From positions 151,715-215,714 of the forward strand of contig QWII01000009.1 in NCBI GenBank assembly GCA_021405325.1: DNA of 64,000 nt. Direction: 5' to 3'. Position numbers and translations under genes: made by a program. Below are positions 17,374 to 25,479 of the stretch, piece by piece. A model generated the notes under the pieces. It did not search any database, was not told where the DNA came from, and saw only the letters and a list, made by a program, of their open reading frames with translations. Origin of the DNA: Caldilinea sp. CFX5. GTDB lineage: Bacteria > Chloroflexota > Anaerolineae > Caldilineales > Caldilineaceae. Within the stretch, counting starts at the first letter, position 1; the number at the start of each line of letters is the position of its first letter.

Positions 17374-17506
17374 AGAGACAGAAGACAAGAGACACGAGAC
17401 ACGAGACACGCGATAGGGCTGTAGGGTAAGATTCAGGCATCGCTCCAGCCTTTTTTACAGTCCGCTCCCCAGTCTCTAGTCTCCTGTCTCCTGTCTCCTG
17501 TCTCTA
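17374..17506. repeat. Tandem heptamer repeats in inverted arrangement
   Basis: Three copies of GAGACAC (17389-17409) and three of GTCTCCT (17479-17499), with degenerate flanking units, lie in the gap between the binding protein and the permease. The two blocks are partly complementary and could form a long imperfect hairpin that separates expression of the two genes. The same units occur inside the SARP gene at 55283-55412. Confidence 0.8.
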
Positions 17507-17521
17507 CCAACGGAGAACGTC

Positions 17522-18361
17522 ATGAGCGCACTTTCGGAAATACAACGGCACGCAGCAATGGTGCAGCGCCAGGAACAGCGCAAGCGGCTGCGCTTTGATC
17601 TGGGCGTCTATGGCTCAACGGCACTGCTGTTGGCGTTGTTGCTCTGGCTCTTTAGTGGATTACAGGTGGAAGCGTTTGGTTTCCGCTTGAGTACGATTCA
17701 ACTCGACTGGGCCTTTATCAGCGATTGGTGGCTCTTTATTGCCGGCGGCGTGGGGATGACGATTTTGCTGGCGGCGCTGTCGATCACGCTGGCGTCGGTG
17801 CTGGCGCTCTTTGGCGCGTTGGGGCGACTTTCCAAATTTCCGCCAGCCTATGCCCTGGCGACCTTTTATATCTCGCTGATTCGCGGCACACCGTTGTTGC
17901 TGCAAATTGTCTTCTTTTTCCTGGCGCTGCCGCAGTTGGGCATTCTCCTATCGGGCTTCACGGCGGGTGTGTTGGCGCTGGGGTTGAACTATGGCGCCTA
18001 CATGACCGAAATCTTCCGCGCCGGCATTGAAGCGGTGGGGCGAGGACAACGGGAAGCGGCGTTGGCACTGGGGATGAGCAACCGCCAGATTCTGCGGCTG
18101 ATTGTCTTGCCACAAGCGTTGCGGATTGTCATTCCCCCGGTCGGCAATGATTTTATTGCCATGCTCAAGGACACAGCGCTCGTTTCCGTCACTGGCTTTG
18201 TCCATGAAACACTCTGGCGGGCGCAGAAGGTTGGGCGCGCCAACTTCAAAAGCCTGGAAGCGCTGCTGGTCGCGGCCATCTTCTACTGGATCATCACCAT
18301 CATCTTCTCCGCTATCCAAAGTCGCATCGAAGCTCGGCTAGCGGAAGGCGAGCGCCGCTGA
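17522..18361 (+). CDS. Amino-acid ABC transporter permease
   Basis: A 279-residue integral membrane protein of the HisM/GlnP type. After a cytoplasmic N-terminus and a first TM helix (about 28-48) it has the family core: GVGMTILLAALSITLAS, a SLIRGTPLLLQIVF helix and the EAA-loop region FRAGIEAVGRGQREAALALGMS that contacts the ATPase. It ends with a TM helix and basic tail. CGGAGAA precedes the ATG. It pairs with the binding lipoprotein 148 bp upstream, the gap being filled by heptamer repeats. A partner ATPase must be encoded elsewhere. Confidence 0.95.
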   Translation: MSALSEIQRHAAMVQRQEQRKRLRFDLGVYGSTALLLALLLWLFSGLQVEAFGFRLSTIQLDWAFISDWWLFIAGGVGMTILLAALSITLASVLALFGALGRLSKFPPAYALATFYISLIRGTPLLLQIVFFFLALPQLGILLSGFTAGVLALGLNYGAYMTEIFRAGIEAVGRGQREAALALGMSNRQILRLIVLPQALRIVIPPVGNDFIAMLKDTALVSVTGFVHETLWRAQKVGRANFKSLEALLVAAIFYWIITIIFSAIQSRIEARLAEGERR

Positions 18362-18370
18362 ACATAGTAA

Positions 18371-18397
18371 CCGCAAAGGCGCAGAGGACGCAAAGGG
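18371..18397. repeat. Dispersed CGCAAAGG-type repeat
   Basis: CCGCAAAGGCGCAGAGGACGCAAAGGG has an internal near-12-bp period (GCAAAGGCGCAG/GGACGCAAAGGG). Similar short repeats are scattered in several bacterial phyla as I recall. It lies just after the permease stop. Function unknown. Confidence 0.45.
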
Positions 18398-18412
18398 AAT
18401 CGTTCGGGGTGA

Positions 18413-18451
18413 CCTACACCTGACAGGTTTTGGAAACCTGTCAGGTGTAGG
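18413..18451. terminator. 18-bp perfect palindrome between convergent genes
   Basis: CCTACACCTGACAGGTTT (18413-18430), a TGG loop and the exact complement (18434-18451). It lies between the 3' ends of the permease (+) and the hydrolase (-), a suitable place for a bidirectional terminator. It is a second copy of the palindrome inside the element at 14133-14218, so it is also a dispersed repeat. Confidence 0.6.
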
Positions 18452-18476
18452 TGTGGCAACTGTCAACAAAACCTAG

Positions 18477-19280
18477 TTACAACCGCGGTTGCGGACCTTC
18501 GGCGCCAAGTTGGCGTGGCGGGACGGACGGTTGGTCAGTTAAGAATTCCAGAACGACACGATTGAATTCGGCGGGTTTTTCCCACATCGGCACATGGACG
18601 GCGCCCCGGATCACAACAAAGCGGCTATCGACCAATTGCTGATGGAGGCGCTGACCGAGTGACAAGGGGACAATGGTGTCATGTTCGCCCCAGATGATGA
18701 GCGTCGGCGTCTGGATCTGGTCGAGCTTGTGTTCCAAGTTGGTCTTCATCAACTCGCGCCCGGTGAGCAACACTGGCAGCACGCCAGTGTGGAGCGTATC
18801 ATAGAGCAAGACCGAAAACAAACTAGGGGAAATCCGTTGGAAGGCGCGCATCAGCCCCCACGATTGCTTGATGTACCCACGGCCAAAGGGCAAAATCGCC
18901 GCGTTGACTAATACCAACCGCGCCACCCGCGCCGGATATTCAGCGGCAAATTCGGCCACAATGCGCCCCCCCATTGAGTGACCGATCAGGTTGGCCTGTT
19001 CCAACTTCACCGCATCCATCCAGCGGGCCAGATAGTGGGCAGCCTGACGGAGGACAAAGCGAGGACGCAAGCGCCGGTCACCAAACTCGCTTAAATCGAC
19101 AGCGTAAACCCGAAAGTGGGCCGCCAATGCTGCCATGTTACGCCGCCACCAGCGGGTGGAACTGGCCAGCCCATGTACCAACACCAGGGGCGGGCCGAAG
19201 CCGGCGGTTCTGTAATGCACCCATGAATTCTCAACCCGAATGTGACGCCGTTCAATCTGCGGCTCTTTCCCGTTCTTCAT
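18477..19280 (-). CDS. Alpha/beta-fold hydrolase
   Basis: A 267-residue soluble hydrolase. It shows the oxyanion HG motif (VLVHGLASSTRWWRR), the nucleophile elbow GHSMGG, an Asp in WGEHDTIVP and a final His in GAVHVPMWEKP, so the catalytic triad is complete. The substrate cannot be deduced; esterases, lactonases and C-C hydrolases share this fold. It lies 12 nt downstream of a second, related hydrolase gene on the same strand and is probably co-transcribed with it. The ribosome-binding site is weak. Confidence 0.92.
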   Translation of the reverse strand: MKNGKEPQIERRHIRVENSWVHYRTAGFGPPLVLVHGLASSTRWWRRNMAALAAHFRVYAVDLSEFGDRRLRPRFVLRQAAHYLARWMDAVKLEQANLIGHSMGGRIVAEFAAEYPARVARLVLVNAAILPFGRGYIKQSWGLMRAFQRISPSLFSVLLYDTLHTGVLPVLLTGRELMKTNLEHKLDQIQTPTLIIWGEHDTIVPLSLGQRLHQQLVDSRFVVIRGAVHVPMWEKPAEFNRVVLEFLTDQPSVPPRQLGAEGPQPRL

Positions 19281-19292
19281 ACGCGCGATTCG

Positions 19293-20129
19293 CTACCTAG
19301 ACAAGCTGTCGTTGTACAAGCGGCCGGCCATTGCCACACCTTCCGGCAAAGCAGGCCGGCGCTTGACGGTTTCTTCAACAAAACGCTGCACCACCTGGGT
19401 CAACGCGCCAGGGGTGGTATAATTCACACAATGGGGGCCTTTGGGAATCACATATAACTGCCCCTTGGCGAGTTGGGTGGTGATCGCCTCCACCCACGCT
19501 TGGGGCGCCACCCAGTCGCGATCCCCGCGCACCACCAGCGTCGGCGCCTGGATGGCGGCAAGTTTCTCTTCTGTGTAATCCCAGAGCGCATACTGAAAAG
19601 TTTGCCAAGTGCGCCAGATGCCGGCCCGCCAGAAATCAATGAACAGATGATAAAAGAGCGACGGCTTCTCGTAGAGAAAATCGACCAGAAGCCGGCTTGC
19701 CTGTTGGATGACTGTACGAGCCGCCGGATCGACGGTGGGGCCGACCAAAACCAAGCCCGCCACCCGCTCAGGATAGCGCGCCGCCAGGTCGATGAGAATT
19801 TGTCCCCCCAACGAATTGCCGAGAAAGACAACCTGAGACAGGCACATGGCGTCCATCCAGGCGATCAGGGCGTCGCTCAACTCCTCGACGGTCAGCACCT
19901 GTGGGGGATTGGCGCTTTTGCCAAAGCCGGGCAGATCGGGCGCGTAGACCCGGTAGTGTAGCCCAAGGCGTTCCATCGTCGGCGTCATATACCGGCTGGA
20001 AATCAGCAAACCATGAATCAGCACAAAGGTGGGGTGCTCCGCCGCTGAACAACCAGGGGCAGCAGTGCGGACATAGACTCGACAATTGTTGACTACCGTC
20101 CAGAAACTTGTTACTTTACTCACTATCAT
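19293..20129 (-). CDS. Alpha/beta-fold hydrolase (tandem paralogue)
   Basis: A 278-residue hydrolase related to the next gene. It has VLIHGLLISSRY, DLPGFGKS, the nucleophile elbow GNSLGG (Asn in place of the common His), an acid in RGDRDWVAP and a His in GPHCVNY. AAGG lies 5 nt before the ATG. The two hydrolases form a probable two-gene operon divergent from a GNAT gene. The tandem arrangement suggests duplication followed by divergence; substrate unknown. Confidence 0.92.
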   Translation of the reverse strand: MIVSKVTSFWTVVNNCRVYVRTAAPGCSAAEHPTFVLIHGLLISSRYMTPTMERLGLHYRVYAPDLPGFGKSANPPQVLTVEELSDALIAWMDAMCLSQVVFLGNSLGGQILIDLAARYPERVAGLVLVGPTVDPAARTVIQQASRLLVDFLYEKPSLFYHLFIDFWRAGIWRTWQTFQYALWDYTEEKLAAIQAPTLVVRGDRDWVAPQAWVEAITTQLAKGQLYVIPKGPHCVNYTTPGALTQVVQRFVEETVKRRPALPEGVAMAGRLYNDSLSR

Positions 20130-20278
20130 TGTACCTTATACTGACCGGGTTGATCAATCTGTCTTTTATACGGCAACCTTAGCCAACAACCGTTTGTCTG
20201 TCTATAGAGCAAGATAGGCGCTGATGGTACAAGGTTGGTATGTGTGCAGCAGCAGCAGAAGGAGAAAAGGCGAAAGCG

Positions 20279-21097
20279 ATGTCAACGCCTACTTTGCAAC
20301 AACTCACCACCACCGAACTGGCGGAAGCGGCTGACGAAAACTTTGTCGTTCATGCCAGTTGGGCGCACCGTCACATCATTGAGGCAGCCATCATCGACGA
20401 CGGGCGTCTGCTTGTGGCCGATTCAGGGTTGCCGTGTGACACCTTTAATGTCATCTGCCGAGCACGCTTGACCTCGGAAGAAGCGCCGGCGCGCATTGCC
20501 GCCACCCTTGCCCACTTTGGTCAAGTCAAGCGCCCTTTTTCCTGGTGGGTGGGGCCGGTCGACCAGCCGGCGAACCTGGGGGCATTACTGGTTGCCGCTG
20601 GACTAGCAGAGGCCGAAACCGAGTTGGCGATGGCGGTCGATTTAGCCCAGTTGCAAGTCGCCAACCTGGCGCCGGCTGGGCTAGTGATTCGTCGCGCCCA
20701 GACCCCAACCGAACTTGCCGACTTTGCCCAGGTCATGGCCGCCAACTGGAATCCCCCCGACCCGGAGGTGTTGCGTCATTACCAACGGGCCGCCGCGCCG
20801 CTCTTGTCTGTAACGTCGCCACTGTGGTTTTATGTTGGTTACTTGGATGGCAAGGCGGTAGCTGCGGCGGAGTTGACTGTGGGTGGCGGCGTAGTGGGGC
20901 TGTATAGCATCTGCACGCTGGTCGACTACCGTCGCCGCGGCTTTGGCATGGCGCTGACGTTGCGTCTGCTGTTGGATGCACGGGCGGCAGGGTATGGCGT
21001 GGGCGTGTTGCAGGCGGGGGCCGAGGGTGTGCGAATCTATGAGCGGATTGGATTTCAGACGTTTGGAGGGATTACGGAATATAAGCCAGCTTCATAG
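20279..21097 (+). CDS. GNAT family N-acetyltransferase
   Basis: A 272-residue protein with an N-terminal domain that lacks the acetyl-CoA motif and a C-terminal GNAT domain. The latter has an LYSICTL strand followed by VDYRRRGFGMALTL (acetyl-CoA loop RxxGxA-like) and an ending GVRIYERIGFQTFG typical of the fold. A related gene lies at 44356-45183, with the same two-part layout including a WVGP/WVIGP...QPA(N/D)LG segment. The start at 20279 (MSTPTLQQL) is preferred; an upstream in-frame start at 20240 is possible. Substrate unknown; small-molecule or peptide amines are likely. Confidence 0.88.
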   Translation: MSTPTLQQLTTTELAEAADENFVVHASWAHRHIIEAAIIDDGRLLVADSGLPCDTFNVICRARLTSEEAPARIAATLAHFGQVKRPFSWWVGPVDQPANLGALLVAAGLAEAETELAMAVDLAQLQVANLAPAGLVIRRAQTPTELADFAQVMAANWNPPDPEVLRHYQRAAAPLLSVTSPLWFYVGYLDGKAVAAAELTVGGGVVGLYSICTLVDYRRRGFGMALTLRLLLDARAAGYGVGVLQAGAEGVRIYERIGFQTFGGITEYKPAS

Positions 21098-21217
21098 TAC
21101 GTGAGAAAAGGGCGATCAAACGAATTATAACTGGCGTTTCGTTACTTTTCAGGGTAAGATTGTCAAATACTTACTAAATTGTAATCTAATTTTGATTTTC
21201 TAATTCTGAAACACCAC

Positions 21218-21246
21218 TTGACAAACCCAAACGCTTAGGTTATACT
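21218..21246 (+). promoter_or_regulatory. Near-consensus sigma-70-type promoter abutting DUF4160 start
   Basis: TTGACA (21218-21223), a 17-bp spacer and TATACT (21241-21246). The family-like ATG begins at 21247, so transcription would start at or within the first codons. Either the transcript is leaderless or translation starts further down. Confidence 0.6.
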
Positions 21247-21489
21247 ATGCCCACCATTTATCGACAAAATGGCTTTGAAGTGATGATCTATACAAACGAT
21301 CATCGCCCTGCTCATGTCCATATCTTCAAAGCCGATGGCGAAGTTATCATCTATTTAGGCAGTGACATAGCACCACCCAAAGTGCGAACCAATATCGGCA
21401 TGGGTCATGGTGACGAACGACGTGCGCTCATCATTGTTGCAGAGAACAATGACGCGTTCTGGGAGGAATGGAGACGTATTCATGGCTAA
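21247..21489 (+). CDS. DUF4160 domain protein
   Basis: An 80-residue protein with the DUF4160 pattern: MPTI at the N-terminus, then NDHRPAHVHIFKADGE with the conserved D-H-x-P-x-H-x-H, and a C-terminal WEEWRRIHG. It overlaps the next gene, a DUF2442 protein, by 8 nt. DUF4160-DUF2442 pairs are common and have been discussed as toxin-antitoxin-like, without firm biochemical proof. The ATG at 21247 directly follows a -10 box. A start at Met13 (21283) would remove part of the conserved N-terminus and is less likely. Confidence 0.88.
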   Translation: MPTIYRQNGFEVMIYTNDHRPAHVHIFKADGEVIIYLGSDIAPPKVRTNIGMGHGDERRALIIVAENNDAFWEEWRRIHG

Positions 21490-21943
21490 AGTAAAAATCG
21501 GCCCGTGGGAAATCGAAGAAGCTGAGCTTGACCGGCAGCATCTGGAAGCCCAGCAACGTGGTCGGGAACAATTGCAAACCGAACCCCAAGCACAATCGAT
21601 CACCTATGATCAGCAAAAAGGGCATTTTGTGATCGAGTTAAAAAGTGGCGTCACTGTGTTGTTGCCCGCCCATTTACTGCAAGGGCTAGAGCATGCGACA
21701 CCGGCCGCCCTGGCCGACGTGCAATTGGGGCCACGCGGCGCATCCCTCCACTGGGAGAGCCTTGATGTTAGCTTCAGCCTAGCGGGTCTGCTGGCCGGCG
21801 TCTTTGGGACACGCGCCTGGATGCAAGAGATGGGACGCCGTGGCGGTAGCGCCACCTCCACGGCCAAAGCCGCGGCGGCCCGCTTGAATGGTAAAAAAGG
21901 GGGACGACCGGCCAAAGCAGCCCAGCATGCACACGTGCATTGA
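21482..21943 (+). CDS. DUF2442 domain protein with basic tail
   Basis: A 153-residue protein translationally coupled to DUF4160 (8-nt overlap). The middle (about 40-90) has DUF2442 features: GHFVIELKSGVTVLLPAHLLQGL and LGPRGASLHWESLDVSFSLAGLLAGVFG. The C-terminus is Ala/Lys/Gly-rich (GGSATSTAKAAAARLNGKKG, then GRPAK), resembling a nucleic-acid-binding tail with an AT-hook-like GRP core. It is probably the DNA-binding or antitoxin-like partner in the pair (inference). Confidence 0.87.
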   Translation: MAKVKIGPWEIEEAELDRQHLEAQQRGREQLQTEPQAQSITYDQQKGHFVIELKSGVTVLLPAHLLQGLEHATPAALADVQLGPRGASLHWESLDVSFSLAGLLAGVFGTRAWMQEMGRRGGSATSTAKAAAARLNGKKGGRPAKAAQHAHVH

Positions 21944-22087
21944 CCGCAACCGATCGGTTACGCCCCTTCCATCACCTCGTATTCCCCAAGTATCGGCGCT
22001 TTGCCGACTTCTAGCGTAGCAGACGCTCTACACCCTCGTTTCCTAACCCATCGATAGACCTGAGTCAGCCCTGTAAACTCGTAAATC

Positions 22088-22128
22088 AATCACCATAAGC
22101 AGATTCTAAGAATCTGCTTATGGTGATT
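22088..22128. repeat. 20-bp near-perfect palindrome
   Basis: AATCACCATAAGCAGATTCT (22088-22107) and its exact complement (22109-22128) are separated by one base. It lies about 145 bp after the DUF2442 gene in a 478-bp gap. The rest of that gap holds the box at 22210-22229 and no gene. It could be a terminator or a repeat element; it has no U-run. Confidence 0.7.
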
Positions 22129-22209
22129 GCTATGCGTTATGTTTGCCCATGATTATGTACCAACAGCCTGTCATATCTGTCAAAAAAGGCAAAGCGGCTG
22201 TCAACGCAT

Positions 22210-22229
22210 TTGGCAAAGAATGGCAACAT
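22210..22229. promoter_or_regulatory. TTGGCAAAGAATGGCAACAT box upstream of AraC regulator
   Basis: Differs by one base from the box found in front of two of the XRE-STAND regulators (35391-35410 and 43528-43547). A partial upstream TGTCA repeat (22169-22185) and an extra TTGGCAAATG directly follow or precede it. It lies 190 bp before the AraC gene. Confidence 0.55.
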
Positions 22230-22421
22230 TGGCAAATGAAAAGCTGGTATGGTAACGGGGCGTCACCATTGCTGCGTCGCATATTCAGGGCGGCAATGAT
22301 GACGCGATAAGATCCCAGGGTTTGCCACCAATTGCAAATGAAAAAAGGGAAAATAAGCATCATTATGTAGACAATCGTGGTCGCACGTGTACCAAATACA
22401 CAGAACCCCCAGGGGTATTTT

Positions 22422-23381
22422 ATGTACGCACAATCTAGGGAAGCGCTGCCGTCGTTGAGTGACGGCAGGTCGCGCACCCAGCCATCGCTACAACTGTTAC
22501 TTTCCAGTGCGCAGGCCGGTTGGCCCAACCTGCTTGTCCATCACTACCGTTTCGCCGCCGCGCAGACCCCACTCTATCTGCCGGCGCGGGCCGAAGATAT
22601 GATCCTGTTGCCCCTCCACGATACCGGCAAATTGAGCGGCAAGGTCGGCTCGCCCTTCGCCTGGCCGCGCGTTCACCCCGGCCAGCTTTTTCTCATCCCC
22701 CAGCAACTCCCCAGCGAGTGGTATTGGACAGCGCCTTGGGAGGCCCTGGCCCTCTACCTGGCGCCGACATGGCTGTTGACCGTGGCGGCTGAGGTGGGTG
22801 TTGACGCACAGTCCGTCAAGCTGATCCCCCGGAGTGGCGTGGTCGATGCTTTTCTCCATCAACTGGGGTTGGCCCTCCTGACCGAATTAAAGAATGGCGG
22901 GATCGCCGGTCAGCGCTATGTGGCGACATTGACCCATACGCTGGCGCTTCATCTGTTACGGAACCATGCGCTCTTACAGCGGGCGCCGGCCACTTGCACG
23001 GCGGGCCTGGCTCCCCAAACCTTGCGGAAGGTTCTCGACTATATTGAAGACCATCTACCCCAATCATTGACCCAAGCTGAAGTTGCGGCCATTGCCCATG
23101 TCAGCCCCTTTCATTTTGCGCGCCTCTTCAAACAGGCGACGGGCCAGTCGTTGCACCAATACATTCTCAGCCGGCGGATCGCAGCCGCCCAACGCTTGTT
23201 GCTGGCGGGGCGGCTAACCCTGGCCGACATTGCCTTGCAGGTCGGCTTTACCGATCAAAGCCACCTGACGCGCCATTTCAAACGGCAGTGCGGCATGACG
23301 CCGAAGCTCTTTGCGCAAGAGCGCACAAATGTACAACGCGAGCGCACGATTGTCCTAGAAAGCGGGGACGGCAGCGGCTAA
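22422..23381 (+). CDS. AraC family transcriptional regulator
   Basis: A 319-residue regulator. The N-terminal part (about 1-205) looks like a cupin-type sensing domain (LYLPARAEDMILLPLHDTGK, HPGQLFLIPQQLPSEW). The C-terminal 100 residues carry two helix-turn-helix motifs typical of AraC: LTQAEVAAIAHVSPFHFARLF and LTLADIALQVGFTDQSHLTR, ending GMTPKLF. The start at 22422 follows AGGGG by 6 nt. The next genes (small beta-rich protein, secreted esterase) run in the same direction and could be its targets. Confidence 0.93.
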   Translation: MYAQSREALPSLSDGRSRTQPSLQLLLSSAQAGWPNLLVHHYRFAAAQTPLYLPARAEDMILLPLHDTGKLSGKVGSPFAWPRVHPGQLFLIPQQLPSEWYWTAPWEALALYLAPTWLLTVAAEVGVDAQSVKLIPRSGVVDAFLHQLGLALLTELKNGGIAGQRYVATLTHTLALHLLRNHALLQRAPATCTAGLAPQTLRKVLDYIEDHLPQSLTQAEVAAIAHVSPFHFARLFKQATGQSLHQYILSRRIAAAQRLLLAGRLTLADIALQVGFTDQSHLTRHFKRQCGMTPKLFAQERTNVQRERTIVLESGDGSG

Positions 23382-23482
23382 ACTGGGGCTTGTTGACGCC
23401 TCGTAATCGCAAGGTGGGGAAGCGAGAACGAGCAACACCTATCCCCTAAAACAGTAGATAAGCAATCACAAGGAGCAATAAA

Positions 23483-23860
23483 ATGGCAAAACAAGTGACA
23501 GTCACAATTAATCGTATCACCGTACACAACAATGGTGAGGGCAGCGGTAAGGGCGAGTTGTACTGGACATTCGATATTGACGGCAAAAGCTTTGTTGAGC
23601 TATCGGCCAAGGAGGCGCGCAAGACGAATGATGGTGAGGTCATCAGCATTAACGAATCGCGTACCGTCAGTAAGGCCAACAACGACCGCTTGGTGGTATC
23701 CGGCGCCGTGTACGAAAAGGACTGGCCAAGCAAGGACGAAACAGTCAAATTTACGGATGAATATTCAGCCAGCAACGGCTGGGGTATTGGCATTCACGAT
23801 GTGAAACGCACCAATGGCAAGCTCGACGTGACGATCCGTTATGAGATTGAGAACGGCTAA
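23483..23860 (+). CDS. Small beta-rich protein, paralogue of the 32023 gene
   Basis: A 125-residue protein without signal peptide, predicted to be mostly beta strands with alternating hydrophobic residues. It aligns by eye with the 129-residue protein at 32023-32412: shared SGKGELYW/VGKGQIYW, LVVSGAVYEKD/LTVSGSVSEKD and NGWGIG/NDWGTG, and similar last strands. Acidic positions near the loops could bind a metal such as calcium (inference). AAGGAG precedes the start. I do not recognise the family. It lies downstream of an AraC gene whose promoter region has the STAND-type box. Confidence 0.7.
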   Translation: MAKQVTVTINRITVHNNGEGSGKGELYWTFDIDGKSFVELSAKEARKTNDGEVISINESRTVSKANNDRLVVSGAVYEKDWPSKDETVKFTDEYSASNGWGIGIHDVKRTNGKLDVTIRYEIENG

Positions 23861-23964
23861 CCGCGCTCTCCCTAAGCGGCCGCGTCTTTCTAGCCGCACC
23901 CGACCCACAACAAGTGAACGCTCGCTGTGGGCCGGGTGCTGTGAACTAAGAAGGAGGTTGTTTG

Positions 23965-25290
23965 ATGATAGAGTGCAAAAGTATGGGTAGGCAGGCGCGG
24001 GTTCCACTGCGCTTGCTACCTGTGACTATATGTATTGTTAGTCTATTCTATTGGGCTTGGTGGAACACGCCCAGCGTGCAAGCCCAGGCGCAAGCCCCCA
24101 TCGTGCTGACACAGACTATGACCAATCCCGTCAATGGTGGGCGCGAGTTATCAGGGGTAATGACGTTCGTTGTCACTGACACCACCGGTCTCACCGAAAC
24201 CCGTCAGTTCAAATATACAACCCCAGCCAACTTTGCGGCGCAAGGTGCGGCAAGCGTGAACCTCTGGTTGGTCTTCCACGGGGGTGGCGGGAATACCAAT
24301 ACCATGAACCGCTACTTTGATAGGATCCCAGCTTCAGCGCCGACGGTCCTTGTCTTTCCCGAGGCGCTGCCCATTGGCCCTGGCGGTTCGACCAAATGGC
24401 GCGGCATTGAGCGCCCCGGTGACGAAACGCAGGCCGATGCGTTTCGCGATATTTCCTTTGTTGAGCAATTGGTGGTCAATTTGCTCAATGCCAACCCGCA
24501 ACTGCACCCGGGAAAAGTCTATGCGTCCGGCTTCTCCAGCGGGGCAAGTATGACCTGGATGTTGTTGTGCTACCGTTCGCAGCCGTTCCAAGGCTTTGCC
24601 ATGTTTTCCCAGCAGTTGACCAAGGTCAAGCAGGAGGGCGGGTGCGGCAATGGACGGATACAAGATCCGCTTTCCGCCCAGTGGACGATCATGACCGGTT
24701 ACGAGCAATTAACCGGCCGGCGGCCTGATCGCTACGGCTATAACCCCGACCTGCCGCCCGCTCAACAGGCGAATCGAACCCAGGCTGCCTTTTATTCGCA
24801 TGGGACATTGGATGACAATCTGGCCTATACAGGGATGGCCGGTTGCGCCACCGCAAACCCGCCCTGTGAAGCGAGTGAGGACCCGCTGTTGTCGCTTGAT
24901 TTTGGCGGTGTCAACCAGAATCGCGATGACATCTCAACGAAGAATTGGTTACTCGCCCGCCATGACCTGCTGGAGACCAATCCGGTTGGGACGGTGTTGC
25001 CGGATCAGGAGCCGCTGACGAATCCGGACAACGTCACGACGACGCGCCGCACCTATAACACGCCGTTGGGGACAGCGGGCGTCACCAGCCGGCAAACGGT
25101 CAGGTGGCTTGAAATGGTCGGGGGTGTCCACGCACTCTCGACGCTGGATCACCAAGGGGATCTTTGCACCAATCTCACGCCGCCGCCGCGCCGCACAGAC
25201 TGCAATCTGAACCCCAACGCCTCCAAGGACTATGAAACCGCCCTGGAAGCTAAACGGTTCTTTGAACGATATGCCGGCATGTTACAATAG
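23965..25290 (+). CDS. Secreted PHB-depolymerase/LpqC-like esterase
   Basis: A 441-residue exported protein with an N-terminal signal anchor (about 15-45, ending QAQAQA). The catalytic domain has the oxyanion HGGGGNTNT motif, the nucleophile Ser191 in GFSSGASM (GxSxG) and a late GGVHALST likely to supply His, the arrangement of poly(3-hydroxybutyrate) depolymerase-like and feruloyl-esterase-like enzymes. Several Cys pairs (CATANPPC, CTNLTPPPRRTDC) suggest disulfides outside the cell. AAGGAGG lies 7 nt before the ATG at 23965. A hairpin terminator follows. The substrate could be a polyester or an acylated polysaccharide. Confidence 0.85.
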   Translation: MIECKSMGRQARVPLRLLPVTICIVSLFYWAWWNTPSVQAQAQAPIVLTQTMTNPVNGGRELSGVMTFVVTDTTGLTETRQFKYTTPANFAAQGAASVNLWLVFHGGGGNTNTMNRYFDRIPASAPTVLVFPEALPIGPGGSTKWRGIERPGDETQADAFRDISFVEQLVVNLLNANPQLHPGKVYASGFSSGASMTWMLLCYRSQPFQGFAMFSQQLTKVKQEGGCGNGRIQDPLSAQWTIMTGYEQLTGRRPDRYGYNPDLPPAQQANRTQAAFYSHGTLDDNLAYTGMAGCATANPPCEASEDPLLSLDFGGVNQNRDDISTKNWLLARHDLLETNPVGTVLPDQEPLTNPDNVTTTRRTYNTPLGTAGVTSRQTVRWLEMVGGVHALSTLDHQGDLCTNLTPPPRRTDCNLNPNASKDYETALEAKRFFERYAGMLQ

Positions 25291-25348
25291 GATGATGGCA
25301 GACAGGCCAAGAGCAAGGTCAGGGGCAACGCTTGATGAGCAGCAGGTA

Positions 25349-25387
25349 ATAAAACACGCAGTTACGTTCTGCAACTGCGTGTTTTAT
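25349..25387 (+). terminator. Terminator hairpin after the esterase
   Basis: ATAAAACACGCAGTT (25349-25363) and its exact complement (25373-25387), 9-nt loop, with T-rich end of the stem. It lies 58 nt past the stop. Confidence 0.65.
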
Positions 25388-25479
25388 CATGATGATTTAT
25401 AGTGCAGCTTGCAAACAAGGCGGTGAAGCTATGGCCGAATTTATGACCTTTCGACTGGCGTAGCAGAAAGGCAACCACC

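Noticed and set aside
17374..17506. Possible CRISPR-like array
   Set aside because: Units are 7 nt, without 30-40 nt spacers, and no cas genes are present.
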